NCBI GenBank assembly: GCA_017302495.1
Contig: JAFLDG010000008.1
Location: 1 to 34,903 of the forward strand
Length of the DNA stretch: 34,903 bases
From: Burkholderiales bacterium
Lineage (GTDB): Bacteria; Pseudomonadota; Gammaproteobacteria; Burkholderiales; Burkholderiaceae_C
Direction: 5' to 3'
The notes under the pieces: model-generated
What the model was told of the DNA's origin: nothing
The model's database searches: none
What the model saw: only the letters and a program-made list of their open reading frames with translations
Shown here: one piece after another, positions 16,893 through 24,551 of the stretch
Layout of the letters: the number at the start of each line of letters is the position of its first letter
How positions within the stretch are numbered: position 1 is the stretch's first letter
Translations under genes and position numbers: made by a program

Positions 16893-17768
16893 TCAGGGTC
16901 TCTTCCCCGAACCCAGCGTCTGGATGACTTCTTCCAGGCGCGCCTGGATATCCGGCCCGTAGTTCCGCTTCAGGTAGCGGAAGACAAGGGCGCACGGCAA
17001 GCGCAGGCGCGAGTAGGCGTCCGGATCGAGGCCCAGCGCCTCCTGCAGCGCCGTGGGGTCAAAAGCGTGCGAAAGATCGCCAGCCCGCCCGTGTGCACGT
17101 GCCCAGTCCGCCGCCTGCCCGAACGAGTACTCCAGGGTAAAGAGGTCGAGGCCTGGCAATGCCACGGCACCGAAGTCTTCCCAGTCGAAGACCACGAGCT
17201 GCCGGTCGTCGCAAATCCCCAGGTTGTTCATCACCAGGTCGCCGTGCTGGGGGATGCTGGGCAGCCTGCACAGCAAGGGGCCCAGTTCGTCCAGTGCCGG
17301 CTCGGCTAGGTCGCGCAGGGGGTGCTCCCGGTAGAAATCGTGCACGGAACGCCACCACGGTCTAGGCTGGGGCTCCTGCTTCGGCGAGCCAAGGGACCGT
17401 GCCCGCTGGAAGAACCGGATCAGACCTTCGCGGACGGCCGGCGCATCTTGGGCGCTGCCGAGGACGTCCACCGTGACCGCCGCGAAGTCCACGGCGCGTG
17501 TCACGAGCAGGTTCAAGACGCCTGAGCGCGCGTACCCGACGAAGTGCGGGGCGTGATCGGGGTAGGCCCGCGCGGCGGCGGCGCAGCGTTCGGCCTCGAT
17601 CTCGAGGTCGACGAGGTCGCTGAACTTCACGAAGGTGTCGGGTCGGCCGTGGCGCGTCAGCACCATCGACAAGGATGCGCCCTGCGAGAGGTAAATGTTC
17701 TTCGCGTAGACCCGGCTCGTGTCGAACCACCCTCGTGCGTGGATGGTCGCCAGGACCTCGCTCAACAT
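16893..17768 (-). CDS. Aminoglycoside phosphotransferase-like kinase
   Basis: This 291-residue protein has the APH/choline kinase fold. K48 in FVKFSD fits the ATP-binding Lys. QHGDLVMNN (174-182) provides the catalytic D177 of the HGDxxxxN motif, and VFDWEDFG (193-200) provides the metal-binding D195. The family phosphorylates small hydroxylated molecules; in a polysaccharide locus a sugar, polyol or lipid head group is more likely than an antibiotic, but the substrate is not visible. ATG at 17768 lies seven bases inside the end of the upstream gene, showing translational coupling. It is separated by 94 bases from the TPR protein gene downstream. Confidence 0.78.
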   Translation of the reverse strand: MLSEVLATIHARGWFDTSRVYAKNIYLSQGASLSMVLTRHGRPDTFVKFSDLVDLEIEAERCAAAARAYPDHAPHFVGYARSGVLNLLVTRAVDFAAVTVDVLGSAQDAPAVREGLIRFFQRARSLGSPKQEPQPRPWWRSVHDFYREHPLRDLAEPALDELGPLLCRLPSIPQHGDLVMNNLGICDDRQLVVFDWEDFGAVALPGLDLFTLEYSFGQAADWARAHGRAGDLSHAFDPTALQEALGLDPDAYSRLRLPCALVFRYLKRNYGPDIQARLEEVIQTLGSGKRP

Positions 17769-18442
17769 GCCTTGCGCGCACAGAAGAAGAGATGCGGCTG
17801 CAGCAATCCGCCCAGCCCCACTCGTGCAAGTGCGATGCGCATGCGGTACCCCGCGGGCGAGTACAGGGGGCGGTTGCGCCGCACGACGCGCACGAAATGC
17901 GAGCGTGCGGCCTGGTCAGCGGAAGAAACGAGCGCGAGGGGGTCGGTGATGCGGGGCTCCACGAAGAAGCACTCTGCGGATTGGAAGCCGGCGCCCTCGA
18001 GGCTGTCGATGCACCGGCCCGCGGTCTCGAACCCACGCCAGGCCTGCATTCGCTGCCAAGCGTGGCCGCCCGACAGGAGCTGCTGGATGCCCCGGACCGA
18101 TGTCACGTGGTCGAGGTGGCCCACCACGACGCCGCCCGGCGCGAGCAATGCATGTGCCACGTCCACGAAGCGCCGTGCCGACCCGGCCCCGCGGGGGCCA
18201 AACGTGGACGTGAGGGTGCCGGGCAAGGCGACGACGTCGAAGCGGGCAGGCGCGCGGTCCGCGCCGGCAATTTCCAGCGGCCAGCGCCTGAAGTGTACGC
18301 GGGCATCTTGCGCTTCGAACGCCATTGCTGCGGAACCTTCGGGTCCGAGAACCAGAATCGCCGCTTCGTCCCCTGCCAGAGGCAACCGGTAGAGCAGCCG
18401 CAGCCGATCCTCTCCTCGTGCGAAGGGCAGTTGCGGATCCAC
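17762..18442 (-). CDS. Methyltransferase-like protein with weak SAM motif
   Basis: This 226-residue protein resembles class I methyltransferases in overall pattern. It has a first strand and glycine turn AILVLGPEGS, a FDVVALPG segment where motif II/III should be, a helix ALLAPGGVVVGHLDHVTSVRG as in the post-III region, and a C-terminal block with VRRNRPLYSPAGYRM. The glycine loop lacks the usual GxGxG form, so cofactor binding is uncertain and it may be degenerate or a divergent subfamily. It starts at GTG 18442, 21 bases after the true methyltransferase gene, and overlaps the kinase start by seven bases. The three genes are probably co-transcribed. Confidence 0.55.
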   Translation of the reverse strand: MDPQLPFARGEDRLRLLYRLPLAGDEAAILVLGPEGSAAMAFEAQDARVHFRRWPLEIAGADRAPARFDVVALPGTLTSTFGPRGAGSARRFVDVAHALLAPGGVVVGHLDHVTSVRGIQQLLSGGHAWQRMQAWRGFETAGRCIDSLEGAGFQSAECFFVEPRITDPLALVSSADQAARSHFVRVVRRNRPLYSPAGYRMRIALARVGLGGLLQPHLFFCARKAC

Positions 18443-18463
18443 GGCGGCGCAGTGCTCCGCGCG

Positions 18464-19195
18464 TCAGCTCCGCTGGGCGACGACGATGAGATCAGGGGAG
18501 ATGGCGGCGAGCCAGGGCCGCGAGAAGCGCTGTTCGTTGGCGATGGCGCGCGGGTCGTCCGACCGGTACGCATTCAGCAATTTGGAGCGGTACATCCAGG
18601 CTCCGATGGGCCGCAGCTTGCGGATCCGCAGACCGTGGCGCTCGAGCATGGCGCGCAGCTTGCCCAGGTGCAGGTCCATGTTGCCCGCGTTGCCGCCCGT
18701 GAGGCGGTCGAACAACGACGCGAGCGACCTGGGGTTGCGGTGGCTGTTGATGATCAGGTAGCCAGCGGGTGCCATTCGCTTGACGATCGCCCGCAGGGCT
18801 CCTTCGCGCAACTCGTCCTGCGCGTTGCCAAAGAACCGGAACGAGGTCACGAGATCGAACTCGCCGAGATCGGGGTCTTCGGTCGTCAGGTCGGCCTGCC
18901 GGAAGGTCACACGGGGCACCTTCTGCCGGGCAACGCTGAGCATCGACGACGAGATGTCGATCCCCAGCGCGCTCTGGCAAAGTGGCGCAACGGCTGCTGC
19001 GACTCGCCCGGTGCCGCACGCGAAGTCGAGATAGCGTACGGGCCCGCCCGATGGGAAGAGTTGACCGACGATCGCCACCAGGTGTCGCCGTTCCCAGTCC
19101 GCCATGTAGGTGTCGAAGGGGACGGAGGCGAGGTAGCTGTCATAGCTTGCACCCCTCTCGAGGTGGCTGGCGCGATAGTCTTTGGTGGGCTGCAT
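18464..19195 (-). CDS. Class I SAM-dependent methyltransferase
   Basis: This 243-residue methyltransferase has motif I at RYLDFACGTGRVA (54-66), followed by ALGIDIS for the ribose-binding acidic strand, VTFRQADLT, and FDLVTSFRFFGNA, the expected order for the Methyltransf_11/25 type. A C-terminal insertion follows (NMDLHLGKLRAMLERHGLR, then AWMYRSKLLNAY). The substrate is unknown; the neighbours suggest glycan modification together with the kinase. ATG at 19195 is chosen because the fold begins soon after it; the open frame extends to 19258 but adds a low-complexity basic tail. No clear ribosome binding site supports either start. This gene heads the minus-strand unit 19195-15114. Confidence 0.78.
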   Translation of the reverse strand: MQPTKDYRASHLERGASYDSYLASVPFDTYMADWERRHLVAIVGQLFPSGGPVRYLDFACGTGRVAAAVAPLCQSALGIDISSSMLSVARQKVPRVTFRQADLTTEDPDLGEFDLVTSFRFFGNAQDELREGALRAIVKRMAPAGYLIINSHRNPRSLASLFDRLTGGNAGNMDLHLGKLRAMLERHGLRIRKLRPIGAWMYRSKLLNAYRSDDPRAIANEQRFSRPWLAAISPDLIVVAQRS

Positions 19196-19716
19196 AGCGA
19201 CGAGGTTTGGGCGTCGAGATTCTGCATGCGAAGGCCGCTGCCGGGCGGGACCTTTCACCGGCGACTGCTCGAGGCGCGGCAGAGTTGCACGTTTGCCGGT
19301 GCGGCTCCACCCGATTCAGATGCACCGAGGCTGCCGTGACTCCAGCAGCCGGCAACGCTTCCGAGGGTGAATGCACATGAAGTTGTTACAAGTCGCTCGA
19401 TCGCAGTCGCCGCCGTGTCATTCGGCAGGTCATTTCCGGCGGCCATGGCGGGACGGCCTTGAGCCAATGACCCTACCCGATATCAGAACAGTTTCACAAT
19501 TCAGCCTGGCTCGCCGCCGTGACTGAAGGTCACCGACGCAACCGGCGTGTTCATTAGGGGCTCTGCCCGAGGAGGCTTGGTCGTCGCCCGCGAGGCGTAG
19601 CGTTTCGGAATGTATCGCTAGTGCTAATGAAGCGCTGTCATGGTGCCGAAAACAATCGGACCCGGATCGCCCCCCGCAGGTTCGACTCGGATCCCGATTC
19701 ACCTGGATCTCATTTG
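19196..19716. promoter_or_regulatory. Divergent intergenic region of about 520 bases
   Basis: It separates the methyltransferase gene (minus strand) from the first Tat lipoprotein gene (plus strand). It is less GC-rich than the coding regions in places, notably around 19470-19505 and 19605-19660, which would suit promoters. I could not fix a -35/-10 pair or an operator. Several short open frames cross it, but none has a ribosome binding site or recognisable protein. Confidence 0.35.
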
Positions 19717-21996
19717 ATGCAACAGCCGCCGCCTCTCGAACGCCACTTGCTCTCTCGCCGGGCCTTCATTGGCGTGGTGTTGGCCAACACTGCTTGCGGT
19801 GGTGGTGGCGGGGCCGGCGCATCGGAGGGGCCCGCCCCGAACCCGCGGTCCGTTGTCCCGACGCCTGATTTGCCCTCGGTGCCGGTCGAAGGCGGCAGCC
19901 AGGGCCCGTTTGCCCCGAGCCCCGCCACCGAGTTGACGACCCTTCGGTTGCTCACGGCTGCTGTCGGCACATATCCCTGGTGCGCAGGGCACGCGTTTCG
20001 CGCTGGTGACCTGCCGGGGGGCGCGCAACTCGACGGCGTGCAGCTCAGCGTAAAGTCTCGGTGGCCGGACGGGTCGGCCAAGATTGCCATCCTTGCCGGT
20101 GTGACGGCGTGCGCGGGTACATCCGAGGCCGTGCGCCTCGGCTTGGGAGTGCAGCCCACGGGTACGCTCTTGAGCGCCGCCAGCCTGCGCGCGGCGGGGG
20201 TGACCGCGAGTATCGAGACGGACAAGTACGGGACGGCAAGCTGGTCTGGCGCCGACTGGGAGTCCCCCTTCGTGCACTGGGTGTCCGGCCCGGTCATGTC
20301 GAGCTGGATCTACAGGAAGCCGGTCGGAAGCGATGAGCATCTCACCGCCTGGCTCGAGGTCCGCCTGTGGGCGACCGGTGACCTCGAGGTCTTGCCCTGG
20401 ATCGAGAACGGCTATCTGTTGAAAGCGGCACCGGGGGGGCGCCCAGGTGTGTACCGCTTCGTGCTTGACGGGCGCGAGCGTTTCAACATGACCGTGCCCG
20501 TGCACCACCACACGCGGCAGCCGCTGATCTCGGGTCAGGCGCTCTCACATTGGCTCGGCGCCGACAGGACCGTCACGCCAAAGCACAACGCGACCTATCT
20601 GGCCACGACCGGCCTCGTGACGCCGATGCTCGCCGCCGTGCAGCGCAACCTGCCGGCGTTCCCGTCCTGGGGCGGGGTGTCGGCCAGCTTCACACCGTAC
20701 GAGCCGTTCACGCCCACGACCACGATCCACAGCACGAACATGGGATCGGCCGGCGGTTCGGACAGCATCGGCATCCAGCCTGGTTGGGAGAGCATCGCCC
20801 TCGTCGACAACTCGAAGCTTGGCTACGAGCAGATGCTGCGCGAGTCGTTCCGGTTCGGTGCTCATCAGATTCACTACCGGGACGAGAGTACCCAGCGACC
20901 GATCCGCTTTTCGACGCGCAACGGCGTCCAGCTTCGCTACGGCGACCCGCTGCTCAACGTTGCGAATGCCGAGGACTACGGCCTGACCAGCACGCCCGTT
21001 TTGGCCGGCGGCAAGGGTGACGACACCAACAAGTGGGCGCGCTCCCACCAGCCGGGCAGCCCGGTGCTTGCGTACGTCATGTCCGGCCGCTTCTGGTTCA
21101 TGGAGGAGTGTCAGCACATCGCCGCGGTCAACTTCCTGTCGACGCCGTGGACGCGCAAGGGCACGCCATATCACAGATGTGAGCCGGTGCGTACGCCGGC
21201 GCGCATGCAAATGCGGGAGGCTGCATGGTGCTTCCGCAATCTGGTCAATGCGTCCACCGTCACCCCCGACGACGACCCTCTGAAGCAGGAATTCGATGCC
21301 TCGGTCGACCACAACATTGATTATTACCACGGCCGCTACATTGCCCCGTTCGGGTCGAACGGCTTGAATCCCCTCGGACTGATCGAGCACGTTGGCAATG
21401 GGACGACCGGCGGCGATCAGGCCTGGCAATACGACTTTTGGACGATGTCGTGGGCGCGGGCGATTGCTCATCGGGTCGGCAGCACGACGGCGAAGCGCAA
21501 GAATGCGAGTGCCTTTTTCGAGTGGGTGTCGCGCTCCATCGTCGGGCGCTGCGGGACAACCGCGGCGTCCGACTACCTTTACCGCAGTCTGTCGACCTCG
21601 CACGCTGTGGGCAACGCCGAGTATTCAAGCCTCTTCCCCGGCTCCAATCCGAACGCATATCCGGACTGGAATGGGGGCAGTGGGCCCTGGTGGGAGTCCT
21701 GGGGGGCGTATTACGAGTACAACGCCAGAGCTCAGGGGTACACCGGCGCCAAGGTCGACGGTCCTATCTATGGCGGCTACTCCAGTGACGCGAACGCCTG
21801 GACCATGCACGCCATCAACGCCCTCAGGGCCTCGGCGTCGTTGCAGGCGCCGGGCGCAGCCGCGGCGATGGCGCGCCTGGAGGCATCGCAAGACTGGTGG
21901 TGGTGGGTGTCGCGCAGCAACCCGAGCGGCATCTGGGGCGGCGATACGCGGCCAACGAATGCGCACGCGACGCTGACGCTGCCTCTGGAACTCTAG
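19717..21996 (+). CDS. Predicted Tat-exported lipoprotein, possible polysaccharide lyase-like
   Basis: This 759-residue protein starts with LSRRAFIGVV (12-21), matching the twin-arginine consensus S-R-R-x-F, then a short hydrophobic stretch and a Cys at 27 followed by glycines. It looks like a Tat substrate cleaved as a lipoprotein, although the residues before Cys (NTA) are not an ideal lipobox. The Gly/Pro-rich linker runs to about residue 80. The next domain includes VQLSVKSRWPDGSAKIAILA, which recalls the beta-sandwich N-terminal domains of YetA-like and exo-rhamnogalacturonan lyase-like proteins; the C-terminal half is rich in Trp and Tyr and looks like a helical-barrel glycan-binding domain. 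It may degrade or trim the locus polysaccharide. ATG at 19717 puts the signal at the N-terminus; the upstream frame to 19621 lacks support. Function is inferred with low certainty. Confidence 0.62.
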   Translation: MQQPPPLERHLLSRRAFIGVVLANTACGGGGGAGASEGPAPNPRSVVPTPDLPSVPVEGGSQGPFAPSPATELTTLRLLTAAVGTYPWCAGHAFRAGDLPGGAQLDGVQLSVKSRWPDGSAKIAILAGVTACAGTSEAVRLGLGVQPTGTLLSAASLRAAGVTASIETDKYGTASWSGADWESPFVHWVSGPVMSSWIYRKPVGSDEHLTAWLEVRLWATGDLEVLPWIENGYLLKAAPGGRPGVYRFVLDGRERFNMTVPVHHHTRQPLISGQALSHWLGADRTVTPKHNATYLATTGLVTPMLAAVQRNLPAFPSWGGVSASFTPYEPFTPTTTIHSTNMGSAGGSDSIGIQPGWESIALVDNSKLGYEQMLRESFRFGAHQIHYRDESTQRPIRFSTRNGVQLRYGDPLLNVANAEDYGLTSTPVLAGGKGDDTNKWARSHQPGSPVLAYVMSGRFWFMEECQHIAAVNFLSTPWTRKGTPYHRCEPVRTPARMQMREAAWCFRNLVNASTVTPDDDPLKQEFDASVDHNIDYYHGRYIAPFGSNGLNPLGLIEHVGNGTTGGDQAWQYDFWTMSWARAIAHRVGSTTAKRKNASAFFEWVSRSIVGRCGTTAASDYLYRSLSTSHAVGNAEYSSLFPGSNPNAYPDWNGGSGPWWESWGAYYEYNARAQGYTGAKVDGPIYGGYSSDANAWTMHAINALRASASLQAPGAAAAMARLEASQDWWWWVSRSNPSGIWGGDTRPTNAHATLTLPLEL

Positions 21997-21998
21997 TT

Positions 21999-22019
21999 GG
22001 TCCGCGACAGAAGCGGACC
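21999..22019. other. Perfect 7-bp hairpin between the two lipoprotein genes
   Basis: GGTCCGC at 21999-22005 pairs with GCGGACC at 22013-22019, beginning two bases after the stop codon. No T run follows, so full termination is unlikely; it may set the relative level of the two coupled genes. Confidence 0.4.
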
Positions 22020-22047
22020 GGTATCGAACCGACCTCAACCAAACTCG

Positions 22048-23610
22048 ATGAAGCTTCCTGCGCAACTTGAACGTTACTTCCTTTCGCGCCGCGCGTTCCT
22101 CGGCGTGGTGCTGGTCAACTCCGCCTGTGGCGGTGGCGAAGGGGCGGACGCGTCTGAAGGGCCGACCCAGACCGCGCAGTCCGCCCCCAGCTTGCCGATT
22201 GCCCCGAGCACCGCGACCGGTCCTGCCCCGACAAGCATTTACTCGCCGCCGGTGGGCCAGCGCGCGAACGTCAATCTCAACAGCGCGAGCGACATCGACT
22301 ACGACCTGGTGACCAACTTGCCCCAGGCCCAGCGTTGGTGGAACGGCTACAGCCGGGCGAACAGCTTTGCGGGCATGATCGGCTATTCCGGGTCGATCTG
22401 GGCCCCAGAGTACAGCGCACATGGCGCCATCATCGTCAAGGGCGGCGGCCACGGGTACAACATCGGCCAGCACTGCTATCCGTTCAACTTCTCCACTTTC
22501 AAGTGGGAGCAGGTGGGTGCTCCGCGCAACTTCCCGGCCAATCTCGAGTGGGCCGGGTGGACGGACTACGCCGCCGCCGGCAACTGGAGCGCGTCGGTCG
22601 ACCGCCGAACGGTGTCGCCGCCGTGGTACGACTACAACCACAACGGCAGCTACATCAAGCTCGACGAGCACAGCTACCTGCAGACCGCGTACCTCTCCCC
22701 ACGCGAAGGCGGTGGCACCAGAGGCTCTTTGCTGTTGCCGCAGACCACGTTCCATCAGGGGCCGGAGACTGCCGACCCGCGGACCGGCGTCTCGCTGTAC
22801 TGGGCGCCTCACACCTTCGACCTTAGCAACGGCACCATGGCACGCTCTGCCGCTGCTCCGTATGGCGCCTGGGTCGGGTATTCGGGCACCGTCGCGGTCA
22901 AGGACAGCTCGCGCTCGCGCCTGTGGTACCTGATCAACGGCGGTTCGGTGGCCTATTACCACGATCTGTCCGCCGGGCCGCCGTTCACCCGCGTGACCCA
23001 CCGGATCCAGAAGAGAAGCGGCGGAAACATGACCTGGTGCGTAGTGAAGAACGCCTCGTGGCTCTACGTGCCCGAGGCGGACTGCTTCGTCGGCTTCTAC
23101 CCGCAGAATTCCAACGAGGCGCCGCCGGCCATCGTCAATGGCAACCTTGGCGTCCAGATCCTGAAGATGAGCGCGTCGGGCTTCCCGGTCGATCAGGAGC
23201 GCGATGCGGCGGTCGGCGCGCGCCCCATGCCAAAAGGCGGTCTCATGATCGGCGCGGCGTGGGTGCCTGGCTCGGTGGTCGGCGGCGTCGGCAAGTTCTA
23301 CCTCTACGAAGGCTACGGCGAGCCCTACTGCCACACGCTGACGCCCTCGTCGCTCGAATTCGCGACGTGCTCGTGGACCTGGGGGCGCGAGCAGTTCGGC
23401 AACGCACATGCCGGGGCTGATCCCGTTTATCGCCAGGCATTCTCGGCTGGGGAGGCGCAGGTCAATGCGCCGATGGGCAAGTTCGTTTACGTGCCGGCGC
23501 TGCAGAGTCTCGCGTGGCACGATGGGCCGGCGACTAGGGCGCGCTGCTATGACGGTGTTACGCGTGGTGGCATCGTGCAGCTCTGGCGGCCGCCTGGCGC
23601 GCCAATCTAG
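22048..23610 (+). CDS. Predicted Tat-exported lipoprotein, beta-propeller-like
   Basis: This 520-residue protein begins with LSRRAFLGVV (12-21), a good twin-arginine motif, and has Cys27 followed by GGG, at the same positions as in the gene before it. The first 39 residues match that protein without gaps at 28 positions, but the bodies are unrelated. The mature part contains repeated blade-like segments with aromatic and glycine residues, such as SGSIWAPEYSAHGAIIVKGG followed by a GYN-H stretch, CVVKNASWLYVPEADCFVGF and FVYVPALQSLAWHDG, suggesting a Kelch or galactose-oxidase-like propeller. I see no catalytic motif that fixes an activity. ATG at 22048 lies 51 bases after the previous stop, so the two genes form one transcript. 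A glycan-binding or glycan-modifying envelope role is inferred from context. Confidence 0.65.
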   Translation: MKLPAQLERYFLSRRAFLGVVLVNSACGGGEGADASEGPTQTAQSAPSLPIAPSTATGPAPTSIYSPPVGQRANVNLNSASDIDYDLVTNLPQAQRWWNGYSRANSFAGMIGYSGSIWAPEYSAHGAIIVKGGGHGYNIGQHCYPFNFSTFKWEQVGAPRNFPANLEWAGWTDYAAAGNWSASVDRRTVSPPWYDYNHNGSYIKLDEHSYLQTAYLSPREGGGTRGSLLLPQTTFHQGPETADPRTGVSLYWAPHTFDLSNGTMARSAAAPYGAWVGYSGTVAVKDSSRSRLWYLINGGSVAYYHDLSAGPPFTRVTHRIQKRSGGNMTWCVVKNASWLYVPEADCFVGFYPQNSNEAPPAIVNGNLGVQILKMSASGFPVDQERDAAVGARPMPKGGLMIGAAWVPGSVVGGVGKFYLYEGYGEPYCHTLTPSSLEFATCSWTWGREQFGNAHAGADPVYRQAFSAGEAQVNAPMGKFVYVPALQSLAWHDGPATRARCYDGVTRGGIVQLWRPPGAPI

Positions 23611-23638
23611 CCATTGCGCCTGGTCTAGCTGCGAACCA

Positions 23639-24544
23639 TCAAGCAGGTTCGTACAGAGTCACTCCGCGCCGTGCCGCCTCCACGGTCTGGCGCGTCACTT
23701 CGGCCGCCCGTGTCGCGAACATCGGCACGTGGTGGAACTGCCATTCATGCAGTGAGGCCGACGTCATGATCCGTCGGATCCTCCAAATATTGAATCTGCC
23801 GTCCACGCGCCGGCCGACCAGCTGGAACGGGATTTCTTCGCGGCCGTCGACCAGCGTCATCAACAGCGGATCGTCATCGCCGGAGGGTAGCGGAAACTCG
23901 TCGCGCATCCATTCTTCGGTGTGATGAGCTTGCGTCAGTACTTGCACCGGCTTGCCGATGCCGAGAATCAGTGTGTCCCGCGCCACCATCGTCTCGAACG
24001 GGCTTCCGCGGCCTGCCGGACTGCTGGCGAACTCGTGGCCGCGCGTCAGCTCGTCCGCAAGCGGGCCGCGCGCGGCAATGCGGTACACGGGATGGCGGCT
24101 CTGCTTTACACCGGGCATGCGGCGGAACAGCTCGGTGGCGAGTCCCATCTGCGACGGCGTGCGCCGCAGGTCGAAGCGTGGCTGTTTCTCGAAGGTGGGC
24201 CGCGCTCCGCCGCTACCTGGTTCGCCGAAATAGAACGCCGGCATCGCCAGCGTGCGTTCCGGGCCGCAGAACTCGATCAGCATGCGGACGAAGTCCAGTG
24301 CGCCGTCGTCGTACATCGGCTTCATGTGGTTCACAGAGCTGTGAACCATCAGGATCTCGAAGTTCCTCCCGACGCGCTCCTCCAGGTGCTGGCGCAGTGC
24401 CGCGGAATCGAAGTGGCCGTAGGCGATCCGCAGCAGTGGCGCCACGCGGCCGCGCAGCCGAAAATAGCGCTCGCGCAGAACCTCGACTCGACGTGCGTCC
24501 AGGCGCCGAAGCGCCCAGCCCGAAAGCAATTCGACCGGCCCCAC
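23639..24544 (-). CDS. AAC(3)-family N-acetyltransferase-like acyltransferase
   Basis: This 301-residue protein belongs to the antibiotic acetyltransferase AAC(3)/YokD fold. It has EILMVHSSVNHM in place of the conserved L-V-H-S-S/G strand, TLAMPAFYF matching the L-V-M-P-T-x-T type segment, FDLRRTPSQMGLATELFRRM (the P-S-x-M-G block), KQSRHPVYRIAARG (the R-S-x-H-P block with its conserved His) and SPFETM. The family acylates amino groups of sugars using an acyl-thioester. Here, next to an FkbH-like gene and an acyl carrier protein gene, it more likely decorates an aminosugar in the polysaccharide than detoxifies a drug. It starts with GTG at 24544, seven bases after the FkbH-like stop. It is the last gene of the operon and ends 28 bases from the plus-strand lipoprotein gene. 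Confidence 0.82.
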   Translation of the reverse strand: MGPVELLSGWALRRLDARRVEVLRERYFRLRGRVAPLLRIAYGHFDSAALRQHLEERVGRNFEILMVHSSVNHMKPMYDDGALDFVRMLIEFCGPERTLAMPAFYFGEPGSGGARPTFEKQPRFDLRRTPSQMGLATELFRRMPGVKQSRHPVYRIAARGPLADELTRGHEFASSPAGRGSPFETMVARDTLILGIGKPVQVLTQAHHTEEWMRDEFPLPSGDDDPLLMTLVDGREEIPFQLVGRRVDGRFNIWRIRRIMTSASLHEWQFHHVPMFATRAAEVTRQTVEAARRGVTLYEPA

Positions 24545-24551
24545 TGGGGTC

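Noticed and set aside
21625-23520. 631-codon minus-strand open frame
   Set aside because: It is antisense to the second Tat lipoprotein, whose twin-arginine leader and regular composition are convincing; the antisense protein is Arg/Val/Ala-rich and unrecognisable.
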